Shown: piece by piece, positions 26,200 through 34,499 of the stretch
Layout of the letters: every line of letters starts with the position of its first letter
How positions within the stretch are numbered: the first letter of the stretch is position 1
Origin: Natrialba sp. SSL1
GTDB lineage: Archaea; Halobacteriota; Halobacteria; Halobacteriales; Natrialbaceae
Reading direction: 5' to 3'
DNA length: 64,000 nt
Assembly: GCF_001861355.1 (NCBI RefSeq)
Contig: NZ_MASN01000029.1
Coordinates: 124,001 to 188,000, forward strand
The notes under the pieces: generated by a model
What the model was told of the DNA's origin: nothing
What the model saw: only the letters and a program-made list of their open reading frames with translations
The model's database searches: none
Translations under genes and position numbers: made by a program

Positions 26200-26838
26200 C
26201 TAACTATATCGCTCCTCTTGCCACGGGTTCGCCGTCTCGGAGTACCCCCGTCGTTCCCAGTAACCGAGTTCGGGTTCGGTGAGGAACTCGACGCCGTCGA
26301 CCCACTTCGCGCCCTTGTACGCGTACTTGTGTGGAGTGACGACCCGGAGCGGGCCGCCGTGGTCGGCTGGGAGGTCTTGACCGTCGTACGCCCACGCGAA
26401 GAGAACCTCCTCGCGCATGCAGTCCTCGAGTGGCAGGTCGGTCGTGTAGTTGTCGAGCGCGGAGAACAGGACGTGGACGGCGTCGTCTTCGACACCGGCC
26501 AGATCCGCGAGAGCGGGGAACGGCACCCCGGTGAATTCGCAGTCGAACTTGCTCCAGCCGGTGACGCAGTGGAAGTCCTGGCGCTGGGTTTCACTCGGCA
26601 GGTCGCGGAACTCGTCCCACGACAGCGAGAGTTCGGTCTCGACAGCACCGGTGACGGTGAACTCCCAGGTATCGGGGTCCCAGTCGGGCGTGCCGCTCTT
26701 CGACAGCACGGGGAAGGCGGTCGTTTCGCGCTGGCCGGCAGGGAGTCGGTCGTCGCCAAACTCGTGGTAGAGGTCGGTTACGTCCCGGACGGACGTGCCG
26801 GCGTCGCCGTCTGTCGTCTCGGTCGACTCCGTGGTCAT
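26200..26838 (-). CDS. Sulfite-oxidase-family molybdopterin protein (MsrP/YedY-like)
   Basis: A 212-residue protein of the oxidoreductase molybdopterin-binding family. The likely Mo-ligand Cys is in FHCVTGWSKFDC, and later GPLRVVTPHKYAYKGAKWVDGVEF is characteristic. No Tat or signal peptide is seen, so it is probably cytoplasmic, unlike periplasmic MsrP. Substrate unknown. It lies just upstream of menF in the same direction and may share its transcript. Confidence 0.85.
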   Translation of the reverse strand: MTTESTETTDGDAGTSVRDVTDLYHEFGDDRLPAGQRETTAFPVLSKSGTPDWDPDTWEFTVTGAVETELSLSWDEFRDLPSETQRQDFHCVTGWSKFDCEFTGVPFPALADLAGVEDDAVHVLFSALDNYTTDLPLEDCMREEVLFAWAYDGQDLPADHGGPLRVVTPHKYAYKGAKWVDGVEFLTEPELGYWERRGYSETANPWQEERYS

Positions 26839-27120
26839 GGCTGATTCTTCGTGGCGAGCTACGTAGGTGTGACGCCACGCGGACAGGGACCGACAGGAAA
26901 GATCGAATCAATTCGCGCTGGTGGAACGCAAACGGGGGATGATACTGTGAGTGGCGTGTACATGACAGCAGGTCGCACGAGCAGCCAGGCGAAAACAGAG
27001 ATTTCCAAGCAGGGAACGCGGTCGAAACGGTCTGAAACGACGCGCGTCGCAGGCAAGTCGGAGCCTTCCGTTCGAAACCCTCGCCAGCACTTAGTACAGT
27101 CTCGTTGAGATACCATCCGT

Positions 27121-27420
27121 ATGGCGAGCAAACAGCAGATGACAGAACGGGACATCTCCAAAGAGTCAGCAGAGGTAGTCGGCGAACAGGCCATGGGTCC
27201 CGCGTTCCTCGCGGCAGCGGCGTCCGTCGGCCTTTCGTGGTACTACTTCTTCCTACGCGGGGACCGCGAGCGAGGGCTGTTTGTCGGTCTCTGGCCACCG
27301 ACGATCCTCGCGTTCGCGAGCTACTTCAACCAGCGGAAGATGCGCCAGCAACTCGACAGCATCACGCAGCCGGGCACCACGATCAAGAACGCCCTCGATT
27401 CGATGATGGGCAACCGGTGA
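27121..27420 (+). CDS. Small two-helix membrane protein
   Basis: A 99-residue protein with a polar N-terminus, two hydrophobic segments (about residues 27-45 and 52-70) and a basic/amphipathic C-terminus. An ACTTAGTAC element about 25-33 nt before the ATG fits a leaderless promoter. It resembles conserved haloarchaeal proteins of unknown role, but I cannot name the family. Confidence 0.7.
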   Translation: MASKQQMTERDISKESAEVVGEQAMGPAFLAAAASVGLSWYYFFLRGDRERGLFVGLWPPTILAFASYFNQRKMRQQLDSITQPGTTIKNALDSMMGNR

Positions 27421-27564
27421 ACCGGTAGCTCCCGCTTCGACGGTCCTAACCACCCGTCGACTTTCTGACTTCCATACTCAAGCGCTGTTCGACCACCCGC
27501 TGACACGTTTCTTTTGCCACTCGACAGTCGTTCCAGTCGAACCGGCGCGTGTCCGCACCGTCAA

Positions 27565-27584
27565 AACAATCGAAAATCATTGTT
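27565..27584. promoter_or_regulatory. Inverted repeat upstream of the ribbon-helix-helix gene
   Basis: AACAAT and ATTGTT are perfect six-base arms separated by eight bases. The site ends 30 bp before a CTAAATA box (27615-27621) and 61 bp before the gene start, so it could be a site for the regulator itself. Confidence 0.4.
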
Positions 27585-27645
27585 GTTTCGGTTGCTGCAG
27601 AGTCCCCGTCAAACCTAAATACCCCCTCACCGAAAGCCGAATCAG

Positions 27646-27870
27646 ATGCCGAAAGTAGAGATCACAATCCCCGAACACCTCGAGATGCAGATCGCCCAGA
27701 TGGTCGAGCGCGGCGAATTCGTCAACCGTGAGGAGGCAATCGAGGACCTCCTCTCGACGGGCATCAAAGCCTACAAGACCAGCGGGCCAATGGACGAAGA
27801 GGAAACAGCCGGTGGAACCGGCCTCGAAGACGACGGAATGATGGGACACGACGACGAGTACGTCTTCTAA
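27646..27870 (+). CDS. Ribbon-helix-helix (CopG-type) DNA-binding protein
   Basis: A 74-residue protein. Residues 1-45 have the RHH pattern: a beta strand KVEITIPEHL, helix A, then NREEAIEDLLSTGIKAY. The last 25 residues are acidic and Gly/Met-rich. Such proteins bind DNA as dimers and often regulate themselves. The CTAAATA box 25-31 nt upstream gives a leaderless mRNA. No toxin gene follows, so an antitoxin role is not supported. Confidence 0.8.
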   Translation: MPKVEITIPEHLEMQIAQMVERGEFVNREEAIEDLLSTGIKAYKTSGPMDEEETAGGTGLEDDGMMGHDDEYVF

Positions 27871-28040
27871 CTGCAGTTCGATCGTCGACAGCGTATCAGA
27901 CGGCTAGTAGTTCGAGCGGTTCGGTCCGCGGCTTGCCGCCAACAGTCACCCGTCCCCTGTCTCGTCTTTCGTGTTCCGTGCGCTGTTCACGGATCCACCA
28001 ACTCACCGAGAGCTATCTCTGGGTCGGCTCAGACGCGTCC

Positions 28041-28238
28041 CTACAATCCCATCGCGACCAGCGGGATCCCGAACGAGATCGCGACGCCGACGACCATGAC
28101 GAGAAACCCGATCCCAACCGAGCGCGAGGAGTACTCGCTCATCGGCGCAGTCGTCCGATCGGCGGCGAGGTCGTGGCCGACGTCTGCAGCCGAGTCGTGG
28201 TCCGCGGCGGGCTCCGTGTCGTCCGTATCGTCTGCCAT
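28041..28238 (-). CDS. 65-residue single-pass membrane protein
   Basis: An acidic, Asp/Ala-rich N-terminal half followed by one membrane helix at about residues 42-64, ending soon after it. ATG at 28238 is preferred because a TTTAAGG box lies at about 28263-28270 on the minus strand, 25-32 nt upstream. Function unknown; similar short tail-anchored proteins are common in haloarchaea. Confidence 0.65.
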   Translation of the reverse strand: MADDTDDTEPAADHDSAADVGHDLAADRTTAPMSEYSSRSVGIGFLVMVVGVAISFGIPLVAMGL

Positions 28239-28399
28239 ACCTGCGCGTTTCCGCCTCAGTTCCTTAAAGACAGCTATCGGATTCGGCAGCTCCGTACTCT
28301 GAAGCAAACCGACCGGCTCCAGCAAATCCGAACGCGATCGCGTTGCCCGATCCAGTCTCCTTTACTACGCTGGGTGCAAAGGCTCGGACAAGACCAGCA

Positions 28400-29215
28400 A
28401 TGGCACTGACAAAGCGCATTATCCCGTGCATCGACGTCGACCTCGATGACGACGGGAATCCGGCGGTCTACACCGGCGTTCACTTCGAGGACCTCCAGTA
28501 CACCGGCGACCCCGTCGAGATGGCCAAGGCGTACAACGAGTCGGGAGCCGACGAGTTCGTCTTCCTCGACATCACCGCCTCCGCAGAGGGGCGCGAAACG
28601 ATGCTCGACGTGGTCAAACAGGTCGCAGACGAGGTGTTCATCCCGCTCACCGTCGGCGGCGGCATCCGAACCACCGAGGACATCAAAGAGACCCTCCGCG
28701 CCGGCGCGGACAAGGTCTCGATCACGACCGGTGCACTCGAGCGCCCCGAACTCATCAACGAGGGAGCGCGCGCGTTCGGCAGCCAGTGCATCGTGATCAG
28801 CGTCGACGCCAAGCGCCGCTTCGACGAGGGCGGCGAGCACTACGTCGAGGTCGACGGCGAGTCCTGCTGGTTCGAGTGCACGAAGAAGGGCGGTCGCGAG
28901 GGCACCGGGATCGACGTGATCGAGTGGGCCAAAGAAGCTGAATCCCGCGGCGCTGGCGAACTGTTCGTCAACTCGATCGACAAGGACGGCACGAAGGACG
29001 GCTACGATCTGCCGCTGACGGAGGCAGTCTGTGAGGCCGTCGACACGCCGGTGATCGCCTCATCCGGCTGTGGCGGCCCGGAAGATATGTACGACGTATT
29101 CACGGAAGCTGGCGCGGACGCCGGTCTCGCAGCATCCATCTTCCACTTCGACGAGCACTCGATCGAGGAGACGAAAGCGTACCTCGACGACCACGACGTG
29201 CCGGTTCGGTACTGA
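28400..29215 (+). CDS. hisF: Imidazole glycerol phosphate synthase cyclase subunit
   Basis: A 271-residue TIM barrel. It starts [12 protein letters not shown] with catalytic Asp, has the phosphate-binding [10 protein letters not shown], the second Asp in VISVDAKRR, and [14 protein letters not shown]. With HisH it makes IGP and AICAR in histidine synthesis. The start at 28400 follows a TTTACTA box (28361-28367). A period-6 repeat begins three bases after the stop codon. Confidence 0.96.
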   Translation: MALTKRIIPCIDVDLDDDGNPAVYTGVHFEDLQYTGDPVEMAKAYNESGADEFVFLDITASAEGRETMLDVVKQVADEVFIPLTVGGGIRTTEDIKETLRAGADKVSITTGALERPELINEGARAFGSQCIVISVDAKRRFDEGGEHYVEVDGESCWFECTKKGGREGTGIDVIEWAKEAESRGAGELFVNSIDKDGTKDGYDLPLTEAVCEAVDTPVIASSGCGGPEDMYDVFTEAGADAGLAASIFHFDEHSIEETKAYLDDHDVPVRY

Positions 29216-29217
29216 CC

Positions 29218-29284
29218 GCCAGCGCCAGTACCAACGCCAACGCTAACACTAACGCCGACGCTAACACTAACGCCAACGCCACTC
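29218..29284. repeat. AACGCC/AACACT hexamer repeat after hisF
   Basis: About 67 bp of variants of AACGCC, AACGCT and AACACT. An 18-mer at 29239-29256 is repeated at 29257-29274 with one change. It starts just after the hisF stop and ends before the next promoter. A related sequence is at 45501-45535. Confidence 0.8.
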
Positions 29285-29327
29285 GCGTTCAATACGCTTA
29301 TACCACCGCAGTCCTGCCCTCTTACCA

Positions 29328-30179
29328 GTGAAGTGGCGGTGTACCTGGTGTGGGAAACCACACGCCGAAAACGACCCTCCCTGTGATAGCTGCGGCCACA
29401 ACACGTTTGAAGAGGCCGTCGTCCGCCAAGATGGGGACGGGCAGAGTGGACAGACCGGCCAGACCATCCAGACCGTCGACACCGGTACCACCTACGTCTG
29501 GGTCTGCTCGAACTGCGGCCGCCAGCACGTCAAGAACAATCCGCCCTGTGCTCGCTGTGGCGAACACGACCTGGAGAAAACCGAACAGAACTACGAGGAA
29601 CTCGAAACCGAACTCCAGACGCCGAGCTGGTTCGAAGTCGCCAAACCGTACCTACCGGTGTTTGGCGTCATCGGTATCGTTCTCCTCCTGTTCGGAACCG
29701 GAATCATCTCGCCGTCGGTCATCCCAGGAATCGGGTCGCCGACGCCACCCGACGCGCCCGGAGACAGCACCGAAGCCGCCGGAATCGACCTCGACGCCGT
29801 CGAGTCGCAGGTCGTCGACCAACTCGCGGCCGAGCGTGCGGATGGGAGTCCGTCCACCGACGACGCGCTCATGGCGTACGCGACCTACCACAACCGCGTC
29901 TTCATCGAGGACGAGTACGGCGACGGAAGCCATAGCCCTGAACGTCCGAGCGAGTTCGGCGTCAGTTGCCAGTCCGACCTCGTCAGTACGCCGCTGTCGC
30001 CGTTCGAGGAGGACATCAACGGCTACGCCGACGCAGGTGAGGACGAACTCGCGGCGGACGTGACCGAGGTGCTGGTCGAACTCGATTCAATGACGGAGGA
30101 GTACGGCGTGGCATCCGACGGCTTCGACCTCCACGTCGCGCCCGACGGGACGGTTTATGTCTTCTATGCGGCGTGTTAG
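29328..30179 (+). CDS. Double zinc-ribbon, single-TM protein with CAP-like domain
   Basis: A 283-residue protein. Two similar zinc ribbons (CTWC/CDSC and CSNC/CARC, each with a PPC turn) lie at residues 5-25 and 60-80. A membrane helix is at about 110-130, followed by a Pro/Gly linker. The C-terminal 130 residues resemble a divergent CAP/SCP-type domain (Asp-Ala...AYATYHNRVF), lacking clear catalytic signatures. The ribbons would be cytoplasmic and the CAP-like domain outside. No partner is evident. Confidence 0.65.
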   Translation: MKWRCTWCGKPHAENDPPCDSCGHNTFEEAVVRQDGDGQSGQTGQTIQTVDTGTTYVWVCSNCGRQHVKNNPPCARCGEHDLEKTEQNYEELETELQTPSWFEVAKPYLPVFGVIGIVLLLFGTGIISPSVIPGIGSPTPPDAPGDSTEAAGIDLDAVESQVVDQLAAERADGSPSTDDALMAYATYHNRVFIEDEYGDGSHSPERPSEFGVSCQSDLVSTPLSPFEEDINGYADAGEDELAADVTEVLVELDSMTEEYGVASDGFDLHVAPDGTVYVFYAAC

Positions 30180-30254
30180 GGTTGATCTGTACGTCCTACT
30201 GCGTCAGAAAGAGCGAGAGAGCAACGGCATAAAAGCGAGGCGAGGTCCGAGCGA

Positions 30255-30539
30255 TTACGCGGCCGCTTCGAACGACTCGCGGAACGCGACTGCCTTCTCG
30301 CGGACGTCGACCGCCGCTTCCTCGAGTGCATCGAGTGGGTCGACACCGCTTTCGGTCTTGACCGTCAGGATCGGTTCGGTCTGTCCACCCGACTGCTCGG
30401 GGTTCACGTCGTACGTTGCTGCGCTGACATCGTCGTGTTCGAGCAGTGTGCCCTTGAGGACGTTCATGAAGGTGTGATCCTCGCCGGCGATTTCGATCGA
30501 GAGTTCGGTCTCGCTGCTCTCGGTGACCCGCAGTTCCAT
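30255..30539 (-). CDS. rpo11: DNA-directed RNA polymerase subunit L (Rpo11)
   Basis: A 94-residue Rpo11/RPB11 homologue: [14 protein letters not shown] and the [10 protein letters not shown] segment correspond to the alpha-like dimerisation motif. It pairs with Rpo3 in the polymerase assembly platform. The length is normal for archaea, and its location near hisF agrees with my memory of haloarchaeal gene order. Confidence 0.95.
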   Translation of the reverse strand: MELRVTESSETELSIEIAGEDHTFMNVLKGTLLEHDDVSAATYDVNPEQSGGQTEPILTVKTESGVDPLDALEEAAVDVREKAVAFRESFEAAA

Positions 30540-30732
30540 GCCACGTCATCCGTTCGTCGGGCGCTTGTACCTTTCGAAGCCGATTTCGATTCTGGCCGTA
30601 ACGCGCCTTCGAGGGAAGCCGTGTCTCTCCGGGTCTCGTATCGCTGAGGGTGTCTAACCGACGAAAGAATGACCGAACGTGTCGAGTGACTGGGTGGCTG
30701 GTTGCTCGTAACCGCGTTTCCGGCGAGTCGTT

Positions 30733-31194
30733 TCAGGCCCGCGTCCGAGCGCGTTCGGGTGCGTCGGCGCTACTGTTCGCGTAAGCGCTGTAGGCCGACA
30801 GGCCGGCGGCGACGAGGCCGGCGATCATCGTACTCGTCGCGAGATCGGCACTTCCCATCTCGATCGCGAACGGCGAGACGAGCGCCCAGAGCCCGAGCAG
30901 GACGGCGAGTGAGGCGACGCTGACGTTCGCGAGGCGATCCTTCGTGAGCCGGTAGAAGTTGTAGCCGGCGAGCAGGAAGATCGCTGTTCCGACGAGCGTG
31001 TTGTTCCAGACCGCCGCTTCCGTGGCTTCGAAGACGAACGGCGAGGCGACGAGCCACAGGCCGACGAGTGCGGCGAGCGCGCTTACCCACTGCATCACGT
31101 CCGTATTGATTACATCCCGGTCGGTTCGGGACGCGCTACGGTCAGTACCGCTGGCATCAGTGTCTGATCGGTCGTCTGATGGTGTTGTGCTCAT
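30733..31194 (-). CDS. SPW-repeat membrane protein
   Basis: A 153-residue protein with four hydrophobic helices and two similar repeats, each with the Gly-Leu-Trp...Ser-Pro-Phe core (GLWLVASPFVF and GLWALVSPFAI). The first 30 residues are Ser/Asp/Thr-rich and polar. Function of the SPW family is unknown. It is divergent from the rhomboid gene. Confidence 0.85.
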   Translation of the reverse strand: MSTTPSDDRSDTDASGTDRSASRTDRDVINTDVMQWVSALAALVGLWLVASPFVFEATEAAVWNNTLVGTAIFLLAGYNFYRLTKDRLANVSVASLAVLLGLWALVSPFAIEMGSADLATSTMIAGLVAAGLSAYSAYANSSADAPERARTRA

Positions 31195-31313
31195 GACTCA
31201 CACCGGTTATCCGGCCGCCGAGTAAAACGGCAGTGCCTGCGCCTGTCGGGACGATCAGGTGAGTGAAATGGACGGAAGTAGGACCAGTTCCACTGTTCGC
31301 GTCGACAGAAATC

Positions 31314-31320
31314 CCTATAC
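31314..31320 (+). promoter_or_regulatory. TATA box of the rhomboid gene
   Basis: CCTATAC 23-29 nt before the ATG at 31343. It places transcription start at or near that ATG and rules out an in-frame GTG at 31259. Confidence 0.6.
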
Positions 31321-31342
31321 GCCCGCGGGCGAACCGTCGCAC

Positions 31343-33382
31343 ATGCGCCCGGTTACGGCCCTCTTTGCGGTCATTATCGTCGCGGCAATCGTCCTCTCCG
31401 CGCTCGTCGTGAGCCGCTTGCACCGACCGGGCACTCGTTGGCGTGACGTTGCACAGCAACGGCTCCTCTTTGGCGTCCCATGGGGATCGCTCGTCGTCAT
31501 CGCCATCGTCATCGCCGTCTACCTCTTCGTCCAGGACGGAGTCACGAACCTCACAGACCCCGTGACGATCCCGTACCGAGCCTGGTCGTACTTCACCCCG
31601 CTCGGCCTCGTGACCGCCTCGTTCTCCCACGCCAGTCTGAGCCACCTCACCGGCAACCTCGCCGGTGCGGCGGTCGTCGCACCGATCGCGGAGTACGCGT
31701 GGGGACACTATCCCGCGCGCGACCGGGCAGACGAACCCCGCTCGCACGATAGCGAGGGCGACAGCGACGGCGAGCGAGGCGGCGTCCGTTCCCGACTCGA
31801 GTCGCTCCGAACCACGCCCTGGGTTCGGGCGTTCGTCCTCTTCCCGCTCGCGGTCGTCGTGCTCGGGCTCGTCACGAGCCTGTTCGGACTCGGGCCAGTC
31901 ATCGGCTTCTCGAGTATCATCTTCGCGTTCGCCGGGTTCGCCATCGTCCACTACCCGATCGCGACGCTGATCGCGACGGTCGCCGTCCAGAGCGCGCTGC
32001 TGACGGTCTCGCGAGCACTGCAGGATGCGGTGAGCGTCTACGTTGCGACGCCAAGTCCGGCGACAGCGCCTTCCTGGGCGGGCATCGCTATCCAGGGGCA
32101 CGCGCTCGGGTTCTTCATCGGACTCGTACTCGGACTGCTCGTCCTCGAGCGCCGAAACGAACGCCCGAATCCGTTTCACCTCTGGCTCGCCGTCCTTCTC
32201 TACGCCTTCTCGAAGGGGCTCTGGCAGATCTACTGGTTCGGCGAGGGGAACACCTACCTGCTCTTCCGGGGTCCCGGCGTCGCCATCGTCGTCGTGCTCG
32301 CACTCCTCATTACGCTCGCGAGCGCCGCCCCGGACCGACCGCTGCCGAGACGACCGGTGCGGTGGCTCCTCCGGCGGCTGACCGGCGCTAGTAGCCGCGA
32401 TCTCCGGCCGCCCGCCAACGCGAGTTCCGAAAGCAACGGCGGCCCAGACGCAACTCACCGTTCGCGAATCGAGCGGGTACTCGAGTTGGCCGGGTTCGAA
32501 CGAGAGGACGAGTCTGGGCCCCTGTCATCGAATGGCTCGACTGACCGTGGTGACCGAATTCGAGAGCTGTCGATCGGTGTGGCTCACGATGACGGGGGTA
32601 GGCCACAGTCGCAGACGCAGAGGCAGGCACAGACCCAGACCCAGACGCAAACTCGGACGTCTGCGGAAGATACAGAATCGAGGGCGACCCAGCGCGGTGC
32701 TGCGTTTCTGGCCGTCGCGCTCGTGCTCGCAGTACTTGCCGGGATGGCGATCCCCGTCAACCTGGCAGTCGTCGAGTCCGCAAGCGACGGATCGGCACCC
32801 GGCGCGATCGAGATCGACGACTACGTGATCGAGTACGACGAGAACGCGTCGAACGAACTCGTCTCGGGGATCGGCCTCGACGTGGCGATCGACGACTCCG
32901 GGCTGGCAGGCAGCGGCGTCATCGTCTCGAACGAACGCCACAGCATCTGGCTCGAGGCGGTAACGAAAGAGCAACTCGAGGCGACTGGCTCCGAGACGGT
33001 GACTGTAGGTGGGCCCGGCTGGCGAGAGACGGTCCACGTCGAGCGAACCGGCTGGGAGCCGGTCGGCGGCGAAAGCGTCTATCAGGTCTGGCTGTGGCCC
33101 GAGGGTGACGAGGAGAACCGCCAGCTAGCACACGAGTCAGCGGAGTCGATGGCGGAGGCGATTATCAACGGCCGGACGGTGACGCTGGGGACCGACGCCG
33201 GCGAGTTCGTTCTCGAAGTCGAGGAAATAGAGACGGAAATGACGAGTACGACGGCCGTGCCGGGCGAGAACGAGGCGGTCGAAGCCGGCGGTGTGGTCTT
33301 CGAGCGAACCGAGGATGCACTCGTGGCCTCGTCGGACGGAACCGAGGTTGTGATCGCGACGATGGAGGAGCACGAGTACTGA
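31343..33382 (+). CDS. Rhomboid-family intramembrane serine protease with large C-terminal domain
   Basis: A 679-residue protein. Residues 1-360 carry the rhomboid core: FSHASLSHLTGNLAG at 94-108 (His and Asn of the oxyanion region), catalytic Ser190 in GFSS, and catalytic His253 in QGHALGFF. The Gly after Ser is replaced by Ser. A cytoplasmic low-complexity region at about 375-440 includes a Gln/Thr run. A further membrane helix near 450-475 leads to a roughly 200-residue beta-rich acidic domain ending at the C-terminus. That tail is unusual for rhomboids and may be a substrate-like or sensing domain. Confidence 0.85.
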   Translation: MRPVTALFAVIIVAAIVLSALVVSRLHRPGTRWRDVAQQRLLFGVPWGSLVVIAIVIAVYLFVQDGVTNLTDPVTIPYRAWSYFTPLGLVTASFSHASLSHLTGNLAGAAVVAPIAEYAWGHYPARDRADEPRSHDSEGDSDGERGGVRSRLESLRTTPWVRAFVLFPLAVVVLGLVTSLFGLGPVIGFSSIIFAFAGFAIVHYPIATLIATVAVQSALLTVSRALQDAVSVYVATPSPATAPSWAGIAIQGHALGFFIGLVLGLLVLERRNERPNPFHLWLAVLLYAFSKGLWQIYWFGEGNTYLLFRGPGVAIVVVLALLITLASAAPDRPLPRRPVRWLLRRLTGASSRDLRPPANASSESNGGPDATHRSRIERVLELAGFEREDESGPLSSNGSTDRGDRIRELSIGVAHDDGGRPQSQTQRQAQTQTQTQTRTSAEDTESRATQRGAAFLAVALVLAVLAGMAIPVNLAVVESASDGSAPGAIEIDDYVIEYDENASNELVSGIGLDVAIDDSGLAGSGVIVSNERHSIWLEAVTKEQLEATGSETVTVGGPGWRETVHVERTGWEPVGGESVYQVWLWPEGDEENRQLAHESAESMAEAIINGRTVTLGTDAGEFVLEVEEIETEMTSTTAVPGENEAVEAGGVVFERTEDALVASSDGTEVVIATMEEHEY

Positions 33383-33734
33383 TTGGCTTGGGGCTGTGCG
33401 TTTCGATTCTCAGACTCAGACTCATACAACGAACACAACCCGCGCCCGTGTTTCGGACTCACTGAGACTCTGTTTCGTTGAACACTCGGATCCACGGAAC
33501 ACTCGCCCGTACGTTGACGTTTCACGCTGTTGCGAGCGCCTACACTGTTCGTTTGCGGGCGGTAACTGGCACAACGAGGGCAAATACGGCAGTAGGGGGA
33601 GGTATCGTTCGGGACTGGGATGACAGCGAAACCGACGAATCGGCCACACCGTTAACCGCCACGTGGCAACTGGAAGCCGGACAGAAACAATGGCCCGGTG
33701 ACCCGTCTTCTCGACCGAGTTGAGCGCTGCACAG
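33383..33734. other. Spacer before the ABC exporter operon
   Basis: No convincing gene. After the rhomboid stop it has TTTCGATTCTC then a CAGACT repeat (33401-33425), like the sequence at 59141-59177. A 10-nt palindrome GCCACGTGGC lies at 33658-33667, with GTTAAC just before it, about 70 bp from the ATPase start. These may belong to the operon's promoter region. Confidence 0.4.
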
Positions 33735-34499
33735 ATGATCCACCGCGTACTGGGAACCCTGGCGTCGTCGGCGGCACAGCCTGCGGACGACCACCGGACA
33801 CCGCCCGCTGTCCGACTCGCGGACGTGACACACGAGTACGGGACGGGCGGGAGCCGATTTCGATCGGGCGACCGCCGAACCGTCACCGCGCTCCGGGACG
33901 TCTCGGTCGCCATCCAGCCCGGCGAAATCGTCGGCCTCGAGGGACCGAGCGGCAGCGGCAAGTCGACGATCCTCCACCTCGTTGCCGGGCTGCTCGTACC
34001 GACCAGCGGCAGCGTCGAACTCCACGGCACGGAGCTCTCTGCGCTTTCGAACCGGAAACGAACGCGCGCACGTCGCCAGCACGTCGGAATCGTCTTCCAG
34101 CATTTCCACCTCCTTCCCTCGCTCTCCGCGCGAGCGAACGTCGCACTGCCGCTCGTCCAGACCGGCGTCTCGAAACGCAAGCGCCGACGACGCGCCACGG
34201 AACTGTTAGAGCGCGTCGGTCTCGGCGACCGAACGACACACCTCCCCAGCGAACTCAGCGGCGGCGAGTGCCAGCGCGTCGCCATCGCTCGCGCGCTCGC
34301 GACCGACCCCGACGTCGTCATCGCTGACGAACCCACCGGCGAACTCGACACCGCGACCGGCGAGACCGTACTCGAGTTACTGACCGAGATTGGGCGCGAG
34401 CGGGCGGTCATCCTCGCCTCGCACGACGAGGCGACGCTCGCGGTTGCAGATCGGGTACTCACGTTGCGGGACGGACGGGTGGTTTCGGATGGTGGGTAG
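33735..34499 (+). CDS. ABC transporter ATP-binding protein (LolD/MacB type)
   Basis: A 254-residue ATPase: Walker A GPSGSGKST, Q-loop IVFQHFHLLPSL, signature LSGGECQR, Walker B VVIADEPTGELD and H-loop LASHDEA. This is the class that pairs with FtsX-type permeases and moves lipids, lipoproteins or peptides by mechanotransmission. An in-frame TTG at 33720 would add five residues. The next gene overlaps its end by 11 bp. Confidence 0.93.
   Translation: MIHRVLGTLASSAAQPADDHRTPPAVRLADVTHEYGTGGSRFRSGDRRTVTALRDVSVAIQPGEIVGLEGPSGSGKSTILHLVAGLLVPTSGSVELHGTELSALSNRKRTRARRQHVGIVFQHFHLLPSLSARANVALPLVQTGVSKRKRRRRATELLERVGLGDRTTHLPSELSGGECQRVAIARALATDPDVVIADEPTGELDTATGETVLELLTEIGRERAVILASHDEATLAVADRVLTLRDGRVVSDGG

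Noticed and set aside
26851-27108. 85-codon plus-strand frame between the sulfite-oxidase-family gene and the two-helix protein
   Set aside because: It needs a GTG start and has no promoter element or conserved-looking motif. Treated as spacer.
31259-31342. Upstream GTG start for the rhomboid
   Set aside because: A TATA box at 31314-31320 lies between it and the next ATG, so transcripts should not contain it.
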